64,000 nucleotides of DNA, from assembly GCA_905207485.1 (NCBI GenBank), contig CAJLLL010000002.1, forward strand, positions 20,447 through 84,446. Direction: 5' to 3'. The DNA is from an uncultured Phascolarctobacterium sp. Lineage in GTDB: Bacteria; Bacillota; Negativicutes; Acidaminococcales; Acidaminococcaceae. A model generated the notes under the pieces. The model saw only the letters and a program-made list of their open reading frames with translations. It was not told the DNA's origin and searched no databases. Of the stretch, positions 26,587 to 35,210 are shown one piece after another. Position numbers and translations under genes: made by a program. The stretch's first letter is position 1. Each line of letters opens with the position of its first letter.

Positions 26587-27216
26587 TTATTTAGCCCTTT
26601 TGCCATCCATAGTTGCAAGTAACTCAGCCGGATTAATATTATGGTATGCCAAAAGCACAAGGCAGTGATACCACAAACTGCCCATTTCATCAAGCACGGC
26701 TGTTTTGCTGCCGTTTTTGGAAGCTATAACCGTACTGGTTGTTTCTTCGCCAAGTTTGCTTAAAATTTTATCCTGCCCGGACATAAACAAATAATGCGTG
26801 TAGGATTTTTCGCCGCCGTGTGCACGCTTATAGCAAATTATGCGGTACAATTCCGCCAGCACGCCATGTATGCCTTCCGGCTCCGGTACAGGCAGGTTGC
26901 CGCCGGCGCATTTCCATACCGGTTTTGTAAACACGCAAAGCCCCTGAGTTTTGGGCATGGCTTTTATAAGCAGCACGGTTCCGTTTTTATCACTGCTTAT
27001 TTCCGCAACATCAAAATTTGCGCCATCGTCAGCAGCATTGTAAATTTTTTGCGTTTCTGCATCATACAGCCACAAATTTCCGGTTTCGGCAGTTTTGGCA
27101 AGCGCAGCGCCGTTTATTTTTACCAGCGCCAGCACTTCACCGCTGCCTGCATCCTGCACAACAGCATTAATAAAACCATGTGCGTTAAACTTTAAAGCTG
27201 TAAAATCAATTTTCAT
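26587..27216 (-). CDS. HisIE-like protein with substituted active-site residues
   Basis: HisIE enzymes carry out steps 2 and 3 of histidine synthesis. This 209-residue protein aligns across both domains: HisI-like (about 8-105: FNAHGFINAVVQDAGSGEV) and HisE-like (about 118-205: GGEKSYTHYLFMSGQDKIL, KLGEE, WYHCLVLL). The key ligands are changed. The HisI metal motif DCDxD reads SSDKN, CHTG reads CVFT and SRSR is absent. In HisE the EExxE motif reads EETTS and ExxD reads EMGS. It probably cannot catalyse either step. No other his genes are near. It overlaps the YerC/TrpR-like gene by 11 bp, suggesting a shared regulatory role. Confidence 0.8.
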   Translation of the reverse strand: MKIDFTALKFNAHGFINAVVQDAGSGEVLALVKINGAALAKTAETGNLWLYDAETQKIYNAADDGANFDVAEISSDKNGTVLLIKAMPKTQGLCVFTKPVWKCAGGNLPVPEPEGIHGVLAELYRIICYKRAHGGEKSYTHYLFMSGQDKILSKLGEETTSTVIASKNGSKTAVLDEMGSLWYHCLVLLAYHNINPAELLATMDGKRAK

Positions 27217-27511
27217 TTTTTTCGCCTTCTCTTAAAACGGGCATTACGGAATTATACCCGTCGGCGCCGTAAATCAGGCAGCGCTTTACGCGCGATATGG
27301 TCGCCGTGCTGGCGCCGGTTTTTTCTACAATCTCTTCATAGATGCAGCCTGCGTCAAGCATGCGCGCTACTTCAAGCCGCTGTGCCATTGCTTTCAGTTC
27401 GGCTATTGTGCAAATATCTTCAAAAAAATCAGAACACTGCTGTTCATCTTTCAAACTTAAAACAGCCTTAAACAACTGTGCGGTTAATTTATCCCTGGTC
27501 TTTGCCGACAT
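27206..27511 (-). CDS. YerC/YecD-type TrpR-superfamily DNA-binding protein
   Basis: A 101-residue protein of the TrpR-related YerC family, with the characteristic FEDICTIAELKAMAQRLEVARML followed by a helix-turn-helix IVEKTGASTATISRVKRCL. Members are transcriptional repressors of mostly unknown target; some lie beside histidine or purine genes. Here the 3' end overlaps the HisIE-like gene by 11 bp, so the two are translationally coupled. A direct promoter was not identified; the metN riboswitch transcript leaves in the other direction. Confidence 0.88.
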   Translation of the reverse strand: MSAKTRDKLTAQLFKAVLSLKDEQQCSDFFEDICTIAELKAMAQRLEVARMLDAGCIYEEIVEKTGASTATISRVKRCLIYGADGYNSVMPVLREGEKNEN

Positions 27512-27630
27512 GGCTGTCCTCCTTGTTAAAACCCGTTATAATTTTAGTTTGGATTTTTATATCCTTTCTAACTTTAATACTTTATTTTGCAAAAAGTCAA
27601 GTATTTTTACGCCTTTTTCAAAAAATTTTA

Positions 27631-27659
27631 TTGACATATTTGTAAACACCGTGTATGAT
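27631..27659 (+). promoter_or_regulatory. Promoter of the met operon
   Basis: Consensus TTGACA at 27631-27636 and TATGAT at 27654-27659, spacing 17, about 25 bases before the SAM riboswitch. Confidence 0.85.
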
Positions 27660-27683
27660 TGATACATCAACTTCATACAAACA

Positions 27684-27779
27684 TTCATCAAGAGTAGCCG
27701 AGGGACTGGCCCTATGACGCTACGGCAACCATCCATCGTGAAACGGTGCCAAATCCAACGGAGCATTCCGGCAGATGAA
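27684..27779 (+). ncRNA. SAM-I riboswitch (S-box)
   Basis: The sequence has the S-box order: closing stem TTCATC/GATGAA, AAGAG, GAGGGACTGGCCC, ATGACGC-ACGGCAACC, a P3 hairpin, GGTGCCAAATCC and a final stem before GAAAGAG. SAM-I riboswitches bind S-adenosylmethionine and then favour the terminator that follows, switching off methionine uptake when SAM is plentiful. It precedes metNIQ with one intrinsic terminator between. Confidence 0.96.
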
Positions 27780-27799
27780 AGAGGTAATTAAGACTTATG

Positions 27800-27827
27800 C
27801 CCTTCACCTGTACGTGAAGGGTTTTTT
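27800..27827 (+). terminator. Riboswitch-controlled terminator of the met operon
   Basis: CCCTTCAC and GTGAAGGG pair around a 6-base loop and are followed by six T. It is the expression platform of the SAM-I riboswitch, 35 bases before metN. Confidence 0.92.
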
Positions 27828-27862
27828 AATACCTTCAACTGATGAAAGAAAGAGGAACATTT

Positions 27863-28900
27863 ATGATTGAATTACGCAATGTAGAAAAAACTTACCACAC
27901 ATCCTCGGGCGATATTCCTGCCTTAAAATCCACCAGCCTGACGATTGAGCAGGGTGAAATTTTCGGCATCATCGGGTTATCCGGCGCCGGCAAATCCACT
28001 TTAATCCGCTGCATTAACATGCTGGAAGAACCTACCGCCGGGCAGGTTTTTGTAGACGGTGAAGAACTTACCGCCATGACGGAAGCGCAGCTCCGCAAGG
28101 CACGCCAAAACATTGGCATGATTTTTCAGCACTTTAACCTGCTTGCCAGCCGCACCGTTTACGGCAATATTGCCTTCCCGCTGGAAATTCAGGGACTGCC
28201 CAAAGACGAAATTAAAAAGCGCGTAGAGCCGCTGCTTGATTTGGTACAGCTTAAAGAACGCGCCGACCATTATCCCAGCCAGCTTTCCGGCGGACAGAAA
28301 CAGCGCGTAGGCATTGCCCGCGCCCTTGCCAGCAACCCTAAAGTGCTGCTGTGCGACGAAGCAACCAGCGCGCTTGACCCGCAGACCACAAAATCCATCT
28401 TAAACCTTCTGCGCGATATTAACAAACGTTTAAACCTTACCATAGTAATGATTACGCACCAGATGGAAGTTGTAAAAGAAATTTGCGACCGCGTTGCCGT
28501 AATAGAAAACGGCTCTATTATTGAAGAAGGCAAAATGGTTGATGTATTTACCAACCCGCAGAATCCTACCACTAAAGATTTTGTTAAAAGCGTTATCAAA
28601 AACGACCTGCCGGCAGCTTATAAAAACATTCCGCTCAGCAGGGAATATGTTGACGGCTCCAGCCTTGTTGTCCGCCTTTCCTTCTTTGGCGGCAATGCCG
28701 ATAAACCTATTGTATCCCGCATGATTAAGCACTTCGATGTCGATGCCAATATTATTTCCGGCAATACCGACCAGCTGAAAGACCGCATTTACGGCAACCT
28801 TTTAATAGTAATCGAAGGTTCTAAATCCGCTTTGGATGAATCACTGGCTTTTCTTAACAGCCAGAACCTTACAGTGGAGGTAATTGGATATGTCAAATGA
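27863..28900 (+). CDS. metN: Methionine ABC transporter ATPase MetN
   Basis: The ATPase of the D/L-methionine importer. The ATG at 27863 follows AGAGGAAC; the frame extends seven codons upstream without support. The 345-residue protein has Walker A GLSGAGKST (about 38-46), signature LSGGQKQRVGIARAL (about 140), Walker B KVLLCDEATSALDP and the C-terminal NIL domain (about 265-345) that senses intracellular methionine. It overlaps metI by 11 bp and is under SAM-I riboswitch control. Confidence 0.96.
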   Translation: MIELRNVEKTYHTSSGDIPALKSTSLTIEQGEIFGIIGLSGAGKSTLIRCINMLEEPTAGQVFVDGEELTAMTEAQLRKARQNIGMIFQHFNLLASRTVYGNIAFPLEIQGLPKDEIKKRVEPLLDLVQLKERADHYPSQLSGGQKQRVGIARALASNPKVLLCDEATSALDPQTTKSILNLLRDINKRLNLTIVMITHQMEVVKEICDRVAVIENGSIIEEGKMVDVFTNPQNPTTKDFVKSVIKNDLPAAYKNIPLSREYVDGSSLVVRLSFFGGNADKPIVSRMIKHFDVDANIISGNTDQLKDRIYGNLLIVIEGSKSALDESLAFLNSQNLTVEVIGYVK

Positions 28901-29549
28901 AATGATTGAACTTTTAATAAAATCCTTTTGGGAAACCGGCTACATGGTTGTTGCCTCTACTTTGCTGGCAAGCCTTATCGGCATACCGCTTGGCATTATT
29001 TTAACGGTTACGCGCAGCAACCATATTCTGCCTAATGCAGCCATCAACTCTGTTTTGGGCGTTATTGTAAACGCAACCCGTTCCACGCCGTTTATTATTT
29101 TAATGGTTGCCATTATTCCGCTGACTCGCGTACTGGTTGGCTCTTCCATCGGCACCACGGCAGCCATTGTGCCGCTTACCATTTCCGCAGCGCCTTTCAT
29201 TGCCCGCGTTATTGAATCTTCCCTTTTGGAAATTAACCCCGGCGTTATTGAAGCGGCGCAGAGCATGGGTGCAAGCCCGCTGCAAATTATTACCAAAGTA
29301 TTGCTTCCGGAATCCTTACATTCCATCGTACTTGGCATTACGCTTGCCGTTATCGCGCTTATAGGCTATTCTGCCATGGCGGGCGTTTGGGGCGGCGGCG
29401 GTCTGGGCGACCTTGCCATCCGCTACGGCTACCAGCGTTTCCAGCCTGATGTAATGATTGTTACCGTCGTTATTTTAATTTTGCTGGTGCAGGTTATCCA
29501 GTATCTGGGCGACACGCTCAGCAAAAAATTAAATAAAAATAAATTGTAA
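28890..29549 (+). CDS. metI: Methionine ABC transporter permease MetI
   Basis: The 219-residue inner-membrane permease with five hydrophobic spans and the EAA loop IEAAQSMGASPLQIITKVLLPE that docks on MetN. The ATG at 28890 is preceded by GGAGG nine bases upstream, inside the end of metN, so translation is coupled. Methionine moves through this subunit from MetQ to the cytoplasm. Confidence 0.95.
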   Translation: MSNEMIELLIKSFWETGYMVVASTLLASLIGIPLGIILTVTRSNHILPNAAINSVLGVIVNATRSTPFIILMVAIIPLTRVLVGSSIGTTAAIVPLTISAAPFIARVIESSLLEINPGVIEAAQSMGASPLQIITKVLLPESLHSIVLGITLAVIALIGYSAMAGVWGGGGLGDLAIRYGYQRFQPDVMIVTVVILILLVQVIQYLGDTLSKKLNKNKL

Positions 29550-29572
29550 TGTTTTGAATTGGAGGAGTAAAA

Positions 29573-30394
29573 ATGACCAAAGTGCAAAGAATTTTGGCCG
29601 CACTCGCCATTGGCACATTAGCCCTGGGCGTATTCGGCTGCGGCGGCGAAGAGAAAAAAGCAGACACCAGCGCGCCTGTTAAAATTGGCGTAACAGCAGG
29701 CCCGCACGCCGAACTGATGGATGAGGTAAAAAAACTTGCTGCCAGGGAAGGCCTAAATGTTGAAGTTGTGGAATTCAACGATTTTGTAACGCCCAACATT
29801 GCCTTGCAGGAAGGCGAAATTTTCGCCAACAGCATGCAGCATAAACCTTACCTTGATGCAACCTTGAAAAAAGAACCCGGCTTTGAACTTGTTGAAGCCT
29901 TTAAAACCGTAAACTTCCCGATGGCTGTTTACAGCGATAAAATTAAAAAAGGCGACCCCATCCCCGACGGCGCTACCATAGGCATCCCCAATGACCCCTC
30001 CAACGGCGGCAGAGCGCTGCTGCTTTTGGCAGAAAAGAAAATGATTGAAGTAAAAGACATTAATGATGTTACAACTTCTGTTGCCGATATTACCGGCAAC
30101 CCGCATAATTATAAATTTCTTGAGCTGGACGCAGCGACAATTCCCCGCAGCCTGCCGGATGTAACCATTGCCGTTATTAATGCCAACTATGCGCTGCCCG
30201 CCGGGCTTAACCCTTTAAAGGACAGCTTGATGGTTGAAGGGGCAGCCTCACCTTATGTAAACATTTTTGTCACCAAAAAAGCCAATGCAGACGACCCGCG
30301 CATTAAACAACTGCAAAAACTTTACCAGTCTGACGAAATGGCTAAATTTATTGATGAGCATTTTAAAGGCTCCGTTACCGTCGGCTGGAAATAA
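29573..30394 (+). CDS. metQ: Methionine-binding lipoprotein MetQ
   Basis: The 273-residue substrate-binding lipoprotein of the methionine importer: signal with lipobox VFGC (Cys about residue 23), then the NlpA fold with VKIGVTAGPHAELMDEV, QHKPYLDAT and AVINANYALPAGL, the family hallmarks. A GGAGG ribosome-binding site lies 7 bases before the ATG. Last gene of the met operon, followed by a terminator. Confidence 0.95.
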   Translation: MTKVQRILAALAIGTLALGVFGCGGEEKKADTSAPVKIGVTAGPHAELMDEVKKLAAREGLNVEVVEFNDFVTPNIALQEGEIFANSMQHKPYLDATLKKEPGFELVEAFKTVNFPMAVYSDKIKKGDPIPDGATIGIPNDPSNGGRALLLLAEKKMIEVKDINDVTTSVADITGNPHNYKFLELDAATIPRSLPDVTIAVINANYALPAGLNPLKDSLMVEGAASPYVNIFVTKKANADDPRIKQLQKLYQSDEMAKFIDEHFKGSVTVGWK

Positions 30395-30405
30395 CATTTA
30401 AACAC

Positions 30406-30429
30406 AAAGCGTCCGCAAGGGCGCTTTTT
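30406..30429 (+). terminator. Terminator of metNIQ
   Basis: AAAGCG and CGCTTT pair around a GC-rich inner hairpin and run into TTTTTA. Confidence 0.7.
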
Positions 30430-30444
30430 ATTTAAGGAGATTTT

Positions 30445-31272
30445 ATGAAACACTTTTTTAAAATTTTAATATTTTGCTTTATGCTTTTTTCCTGCTGCTT
30501 TGCAGCTTACGCCCAAAGCCCTGTTGATACAGGCAAAAGCACCAGCAGCCTGGATGATATTTTTAAACGCCATGGCGTAAACGGCACCATTGTTATTTAT
30601 GATGTGCAAAAAAACGGCTATTATCTGCACAATGCCAAACGTGCGGCGCAGCGTTTTTACCCTGCCAGCACTTTTAAAATTTTTAACAGCCTTATCGCGC
30701 TGAAAACCGGCACGGTTAAAAACGTTGATGAATACTTTTACAAGTACACCGGCGAACCTGTTTATCTTGAAAGCTGGAAAAACGATGCCAACCTGCGCTA
30801 TGCCATCAAACGCTCGCAGGTGCCTGCCTATAAAGAACTGGCACGCCGCATCGGGCTGCCCGCAATGCAGGCTAACATCAATCTTTTACAGTACGGAAAT
30901 ATGGACATCGGTACAGGCATTGATACTTTCTGGCTTCAAGGGCCGTTAAAAATCAGCGCGCTGGAACAAGTACAGCTTCTGACAAAACTGGCGCAGAAAA
31001 AACTTCCCTTTTCTCAATCTGCCCAGGAGCAGGCAGCAGATATAACAATTTTAAAACAAACGCCGGACTATACGCTGCATGGCAAAACAGGCTGGGCAAC
31101 CGATAATATTGAGGTGCCGGTGGGCTGGTTTGTAGGCTGGGCAGAAACCGAAGATACAACCTGCGTTTTTGCATTGAACATGGATTTAGCCGATGCCAAA
31201 GATTTGCCTCTGCGTGAAAGCATTACCCTGGAGTGCCTTTCAACTTTAAAACTTCTGCCGGATGCTTTATAA
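30445..31272 (+). CDS. Class D (OXA-type) beta-lactamase family protein
   Basis: A 275-residue exported protein with signal peptide (about 1-24) and all class D landmarks in order: PASTFKIFNS with nucleophile Ser (about 76) and carbamylated-Lys position, SQVPAYKE (SxV motif, about 124), QYGN (about 152), WLQGPLKIS and HGKTGW (about 214). Such enzymes hydrolyse penicillins and sometimes carbapenems in the periplasm; a few are BlaR-like sensors but this one has no sensor partner. AAGGAG precedes the ATG. It shares the base composition of its neighbours and has no mobile element next to it, so it looks like a resident gene. Confidence 0.9.
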   Translation: MKHFFKILIFCFMLFSCCFAAYAQSPVDTGKSTSSLDDIFKRHGVNGTIVIYDVQKNGYYLHNAKRAAQRFYPASTFKIFNSLIALKTGTVKNVDEYFYKYTGEPVYLESWKNDANLRYAIKRSQVPAYKELARRIGLPAMQANINLLQYGNMDIGTGIDTFWLQGPLKISALEQVQLLTKLAQKKLPFSQSAQEQAADITILKQTPDYTLHGKTGWATDNIEVPVGWFVGWAETEDTTCVFALNMDLADAKDLPLRESITLECLSTLKLLPDAL

Positions 31273-31306
31273 TAAAATAAAGCAGTACAATGAAAGAAGG
31301 GATATT

Positions 31307-32425
31307 ATGGCATATCTTGGCGAAGATATTAAAAAACTGGGCTTTGGCCTGATGCGCCTGCCGCAGAAAGACGGCGCCATTGACATTGAACAGACCAAAC
31401 AGATGGTAGATATGTTTTTGGAAGCAGGCTTTACTTATTTTGATACGGCATGGGCATACCCCGGCAGCGAAGATGCCATCCGTCAGGCCCTGGTAGAACG
31501 CTATCCGCGCGAAAAATTCCAGCTTGCAACCAAAAATGCGGCCTGGATTAACTGTAAAACCCGCGAAGAAGCAATCAGCCAGTTTGAAACAAGCCTGAAA
31601 CAAACAGGCGCCGGTTATTTTGATTTTTACCTTTTGCATAACCTTGGCGAAAGCCGCACCCACTTTTTTGACGACTACGATATGTGGAACTTCGTGCAGG
31701 AAAAGAAAGCCGAAGGTTTAATCAAACATGTTGGTTTTTCGTTCCACTCCACGCCGGAAGAACTGGATGCAATTTTAACCGCCCATCCGGAAATGGAATT
31801 TGTGCAGCTGCAAATTAACTATGCCGATTGGGATTACCCCGCCGTACAAAGCCGCCGCTGCTATGAAGTAGCGCGCAAACACGGCAAACCGGTTATTATT
31901 ATGGAGCCGGTTAAAGGCGGCATGCTGGCTAACCCGCCCGCAAGCGTGCAAAAAATTTTAAAAGACGCCGAACCGGATATGTCCGTAGCAAGTTGGGCCA
32001 TCCGCTTTGCCGCACATCTTGAAGGCATTATTACCGTACTCAGCGGCATGAGCAATATTGAACAGATGCAGGACAACCTGTCCTATATGAAGGACTTCAA
32101 AGGTTTGAGCGCTGATGAAGAAAAAACACTTAAACAGGCGCAGGAAGAACTTAAAAAAATTCCTTTAATCCCCTGCACCACCTGCAATTACTGCGCCAAA
32201 GTCTGCCCCATGCACATCGGCATCAGCGGCAGCTTTACCGCAATGAATTATTACACGCTGTATAACGATTTGGCTGCTGCCAAACACCAGGAAAACTGGC
32301 TTGTAAAAGGGCACGGGCTGAAAAAAGCCGCTGAATGCATTAAATGCGGCGCATGTGAAGCAGCCTGCCCGCAGCATATTAAAATCCGCGATGAGCTGGT
32401 AAAAGTTACGGAAACACTGGGCTGA
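31307..32425 (+). CDS. Aldo/keto reductase with C-terminal 4Fe-4S ferredoxin domain
   Basis: The start is the ATG at 31307 after GAAGG; the frame opens 15 codons earlier inside the end of the lactamase gene. The 372-residue protein has an aldo-keto reductase barrel (about 8-270: GFGLMRLP, FDTAWAYP, HNLGE, VGFSFHS). Two Cys clusters follow, CTTCNYCAKVCP (about 292) and CIKCGACEAACP (about 345), that should bind two 4Fe-4S centres. This class is widespread in anaerobes; the physiological substrate is unknown and electrons probably come from ferredoxin as well as NAD(P)H. Confidence 0.92.
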   Translation: MAYLGEDIKKLGFGLMRLPQKDGAIDIEQTKQMVDMFLEAGFTYFDTAWAYPGSEDAIRQALVERYPREKFQLATKNAAWINCKTREEAISQFETSLKQTGAGYFDFYLLHNLGESRTHFFDDYDMWNFVQEKKAEGLIKHVGFSFHSTPEELDAILTAHPEMEFVQLQINYADWDYPAVQSRRCYEVARKHGKPVIIMEPVKGGMLANPPASVQKILKDAEPDMSVASWAIRFAAHLEGIITVLSGMSNIEQMQDNLSYMKDFKGLSADEEKTLKQAQEELKKIPLIPCTTCNYCAKVCPMHIGISGSFTAMNYYTLYNDLAAAKHQENWLVKGHGLKKAAECIKCGACEAACPQHIKIRDELVKVTETLG

Positions 32426-32440
32426 TATATTAGGCCAAAC

Positions 32441-32466
32441 ACCTGCCGTTAAGGCAGGGGTTTTTT
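32441..32466 (+). terminator. Terminator after the aldo/keto reductase gene
   Basis: CCTGCC and GGCAGG pair around GTTAA and are followed by GGTTTTTTA. Confidence 0.85.
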
Positions 32467-32515
32467 ATTTGCCATTTATGATATAATAAACTGCATAAAA
32501 TTTTAAGGAGAAGCT

Positions 32516-33316
32516 ATGAGCCGCAAACCTTTTGTGCCGGCAGCTTTACTTGGCAAGCTGTGGCGCTGCATTATAGAATTTGATATGTTAAAAGAAGGCG
32601 ACCGTGTTTTAATAGGTTTAAGCGGCGGCAAGGACAGTATGTTTTTAACCGCTGCGCTGGCAGAAGTTCAGCAGTACGCGCCTTTTAAATTTGAACTTGC
32701 CTGCTACACGGTGGATACTATGTTCAGTGATAACTTTCCCAAAGCTGAACTGGAAACTTTTTGCAGCCAATACGGACTTAAACATTACAGCAGCAAGGTT
32801 GATATAACCGAAGCCTGGCAGCACCGTACCAACACGCCCTGCTTTACCTGCGCCTACTTCCGCCGCGCTGCAACTAACCGCACGGCACTGGAACTTGGTT
32901 TTAACAAGGTAGCCTGGGCGCACCACCACGACGATGCCGTGGAAACCTTCTTTTTAAACCTTGCCGCAAGCGGGCAGCTGAAAACTTTTCTGCCCGTTAC
33001 CGATTTAAGCCGAACAGGGCTGACGCTTATCCGTCCGCTTTTATATTACCGCGAAGCTGAAATAGTGCAGATGGTAGCGCAGCTTGGCATGCATCCGCTG
33101 AAAAATCCCTGCCCATATGACGGGCACACTAAACGCCAGGAAGCCAAAGAACTGCTTGCCGCTCTGCAAAAATTCAATCCGGAAGCATATGACCATCTGG
33201 CGGCAGCCATGCGCAGCGCGCCGACGGAATTATGGCCGGCAAAATGCGGCAAAAAAGAACTTGCCGATAAATTCCATGCCTTTTGGCAGCAAAAATATAA
33301 CCGCAGGCAGGAATAA
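32516..33316 (+). CDS. TtcA-like PP-loop ATPase (tRNA 2-thiolation family)
   Basis: The 266-residue protein has the PP-loop SGGKDS (about 35-40), the CxxC pair in PCFTCAYFRR (about 107), HHHDDAVETFF (about 140) and a closing CPYDG motif. TtcA enzymes adenylate tRNA cytidine 32 and insert sulfur with the help of an Fe-S cluster. Several related families share the fold, so the exact tRNA position is not certain. Monocistronic, between a terminator and the DUF805 gene, with AAGGAG before the ATG. Confidence 0.83.
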   Translation: MSRKPFVPAALLGKLWRCIIEFDMLKEGDRVLIGLSGGKDSMFLTAALAEVQQYAPFKFELACYTVDTMFSDNFPKAELETFCSQYGLKHYSSKVDITEAWQHRTNTPCFTCAYFRRAATNRTALELGFNKVAWAHHHDDAVETFFLNLAASGQLKTFLPVTDLSRTGLTLIRPLLYYREAEIVQMVAQLGMHPLKNPCPYDGHTKRQEAKELLAALQKFNPEAYDHLAAAMRSAPTELWPAKCGKKELADKFHAFWQQKYNRRQE

Positions 33317-33370
33317 AAGCAGCTGCGGCGAATATAAATTTAGTTATTACATCCTATTGGAGGTTTTTTT

Positions 33371-34168
33371 ATGACAGTCGGAGAATTAAGACGCAATATT
33401 GTAAAGAATTATTTCACTTTCAGCGGGCGTTTAAACCGCAAGCCGTTTTTTATGAACACTGCAACGCTGCTGGCATTGAGTATTTTTTTAATTTTGTATA
33501 TCATTACCGTAGAACCGAGCCTTAAGGCTGACCCGCATCACTTTGGTGCCAATGTGCGCCGTTACCTCATTTTCTGGGTAGTGTACATACCGCTGATTAT
33601 TGCCGGCATTTCTTTAATGGTGCGCCGCCTGCATGATATGAACATGAGCGGCTGGTGGGCAGTTTTAAGCGTAGGCGCGTTTTTGGGCGGCACCGATTTT
33701 GGCAATACCGGCATGAACCTTATTGCCTCTGCGCTTGGCGTTGTGGCGCAAATGTTTAACATTGTTCTGTTGGTGCGCCGCGGCACACGCGGTGCTAACC
33801 GTTACGGCGAGGACCCCATTCCTGAACCGGTAAAGCAAAAGAAAACCCGCGCCGAAAAGAAAGCTGAAGCCAAAGCCCGCAAAGAAGCTGCCGAAGCAGA
33901 ACGCCGCGCCAACGAAGAACTGGAACGCCAGATTGCCGAAGCGCACCCCGACTGGGACGAATATGACCTGTACGAAGCCATGCAGGAAGCCAAAGCCAAA
34001 CGCGCAGCCGAAAAAACTGCGGCAGAAACAGCAGCCAAAGAACCTGAAGAAACAGAAAACCAAAAAACAGAAGAAACTAAATCTGCTGAAAACAAAACTG
34101 CAAACGGCAAAACTTTTACTGCCGAAATTAAAGCCAGCATCACCATTAACAAAAACGAAGATAAATAA
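33371..34168 (+). CDS. DUF805 membrane protein with a long charged cytoplasmic tail
   Basis: Residues 1-150 form a DUF805 domain with four hydrophobic segments and the family motifs YFTFSGRLNRKPFF and VRRLHDMNMSGWW. The remaining 115 residues are a Lys/Glu/Ala-rich, predicted helical tail, unlike typical DUF805 proteins which end shortly after the last span. DUF805 function is unknown. The tail would face the cytoplasm and resembles a flexible scaffold. GGAGG precedes the ATG. Confidence 0.82.
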   Translation: MTVGELRRNIVKNYFTFSGRLNRKPFFMNTATLLALSIFLILYIITVEPSLKADPHHFGANVRRYLIFWVVYIPLIIAGISLMVRRLHDMNMSGWWAVLSVGAFLGGTDFGNTGMNLIASALGVVAQMFNIVLLVRRGTRGANRYGEDPIPEPVKQKKTRAEKKAEAKARKEAAEAERRANEELERQIAEAHPDWDEYDLYEAMQEAKAKRAAEKTAAETAAKEPEETENQKTEETKSAENKTANGKTFTAEIKASITINKNEDK

Positions 34169-34175
34169 CCAAACA

Positions 34176-34206
34176 AAAAATCCCGCCAAAAGCGGGATTT
34201 TTATTT
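34176..34206. terminator. Bidirectional terminator between DUF805 and map
   Basis: AAAAATCCCGC and GCGGGATTTTT form an 11-bp stem with a 5-base loop and A/T tracts on both sides, separating convergent genes. Confidence 0.9.
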
Positions 34207-34235
34207 TTTCATTATGGATTTTTAAAAAGCAAAGC

Positions 34236-35048
34236 TTACCACGCCAGCACTTCCACGCCGGTATCGGTAATGAGCACGGTATTTTCCCACTGGGCAGACA
34301 TGCTGCCGTCCTGCGTATAAACCGTCCAGTCGTTGTTAGCGTCGATGAATATATCGCGGCGGCCGGCATTAATCATCGGCTCAACCGTAAATACCATGCC
34401 CGGCACCATCAGCATGCCGGTGTTTTTCTTGCCTTCGTGGCACACAAACGGTTCTTCGTGAAAATCTACGCCAACGCCATGCCCGCCGAATTCAGTTACC
34501 ACGCTGTAACCGTGCTTACGCGCAAACGGTGCAATCGCTGCGCCGATGTCGCCGATAAAAGCCCATGGCTTGCAGGCTTCCACGCCGCGGCGCAGACATT
34601 CCCTGGTAATGGCAACCAAATCCTGGTTGGGCTTTGTTACCTTGCCAATCATAAACATACGCGAAGCATCGGCATAATAGCCGTTATAAATTGTGGTTAC
34701 GTCCACATTAACAATGTCGCCGCTTTTAAGCGCCGTTTTATCGGGAATGCCGTGGCAAACCTGGTCATTAACCGATGTGCAGATGCTTTTGGGGAAGCCG
34801 TAAAAACCAAGGCAGGCCGGAATACCGCCGTTTTTGGTAATAAAATCGTAGGCCAGCGCGTCAATTTCTTCCGTAGTCATGCCGCTTTTAATTTTTTCGG
34901 CAATCAAATCAAGGCAGGCGTTGTTAATTTTAGCCGCCGCACGGATGCCCTCAATCTGCTCTTGGGTTTTTATCATTTCCAAATCGGGAACTTCATGCCC
35001 TTTGGCTTTTGCTTCGGCAATTTTTTGTTTTATAATTTCAATATCCAT
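34236..35048 (-). CDS. map: Methionine aminopeptidase, type I
   Basis: Removes the initiator Met from new proteins in the cytoplasm. The 270-residue protein shows the metal ligands in VDVTTIYNGYYADASRMF, the catalytic His in EFGGHGVGVDFHEEP, and the closing VFTVEPMI and WENTVLIT. An N-terminal extension of about 30 residues with HEVPDLEMIKTQEQ is present, a variant common in Clostridia. Transcribed against its neighbours as a single gene. Confidence 0.95.
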   Translation of the reverse strand: MDIEIIKQKIAEAKAKGHEVPDLEMIKTQEQIEGIRAAAKINNACLDLIAEKIKSGMTTEEIDALAYDFITKNGGIPACLGFYGFPKSICTSVNDQVCHGIPDKTALKSGDIVNVDVTTIYNGYYADASRMFMIGKVTKPNQDLVAITRECLRRGVEACKPWAFIGDIGAAIAPFARKHGYSVVTEFGGHGVGVDFHEEPFVCHEGKKNTGMLMVPGMVFTVEPMINAGRRDIFIDANNDWTVYTQDGSMSAQWENTVLITDTGVEVLAW

Positions 35049-35210
35049 ATAAATCTCCCTTTAGTGCTTATTTAATTCAACAATGATATTATAACACATT
35101 ACAGGCAGCAAAACAGCACAAAGTTAGTTAATGCTTACAAAATTATTTTTTCTATTCTTTTGGGCGGCTTTGTGGTAAAATATTGTTAGTTTTTGTATAA
35201 GGAGGAAACG

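Noticed and set aside
30445..31272. Beta-lactamase as part of a mobile element
   Set aside because: No transposase, integrase, terminal repeats or composition change on either side.
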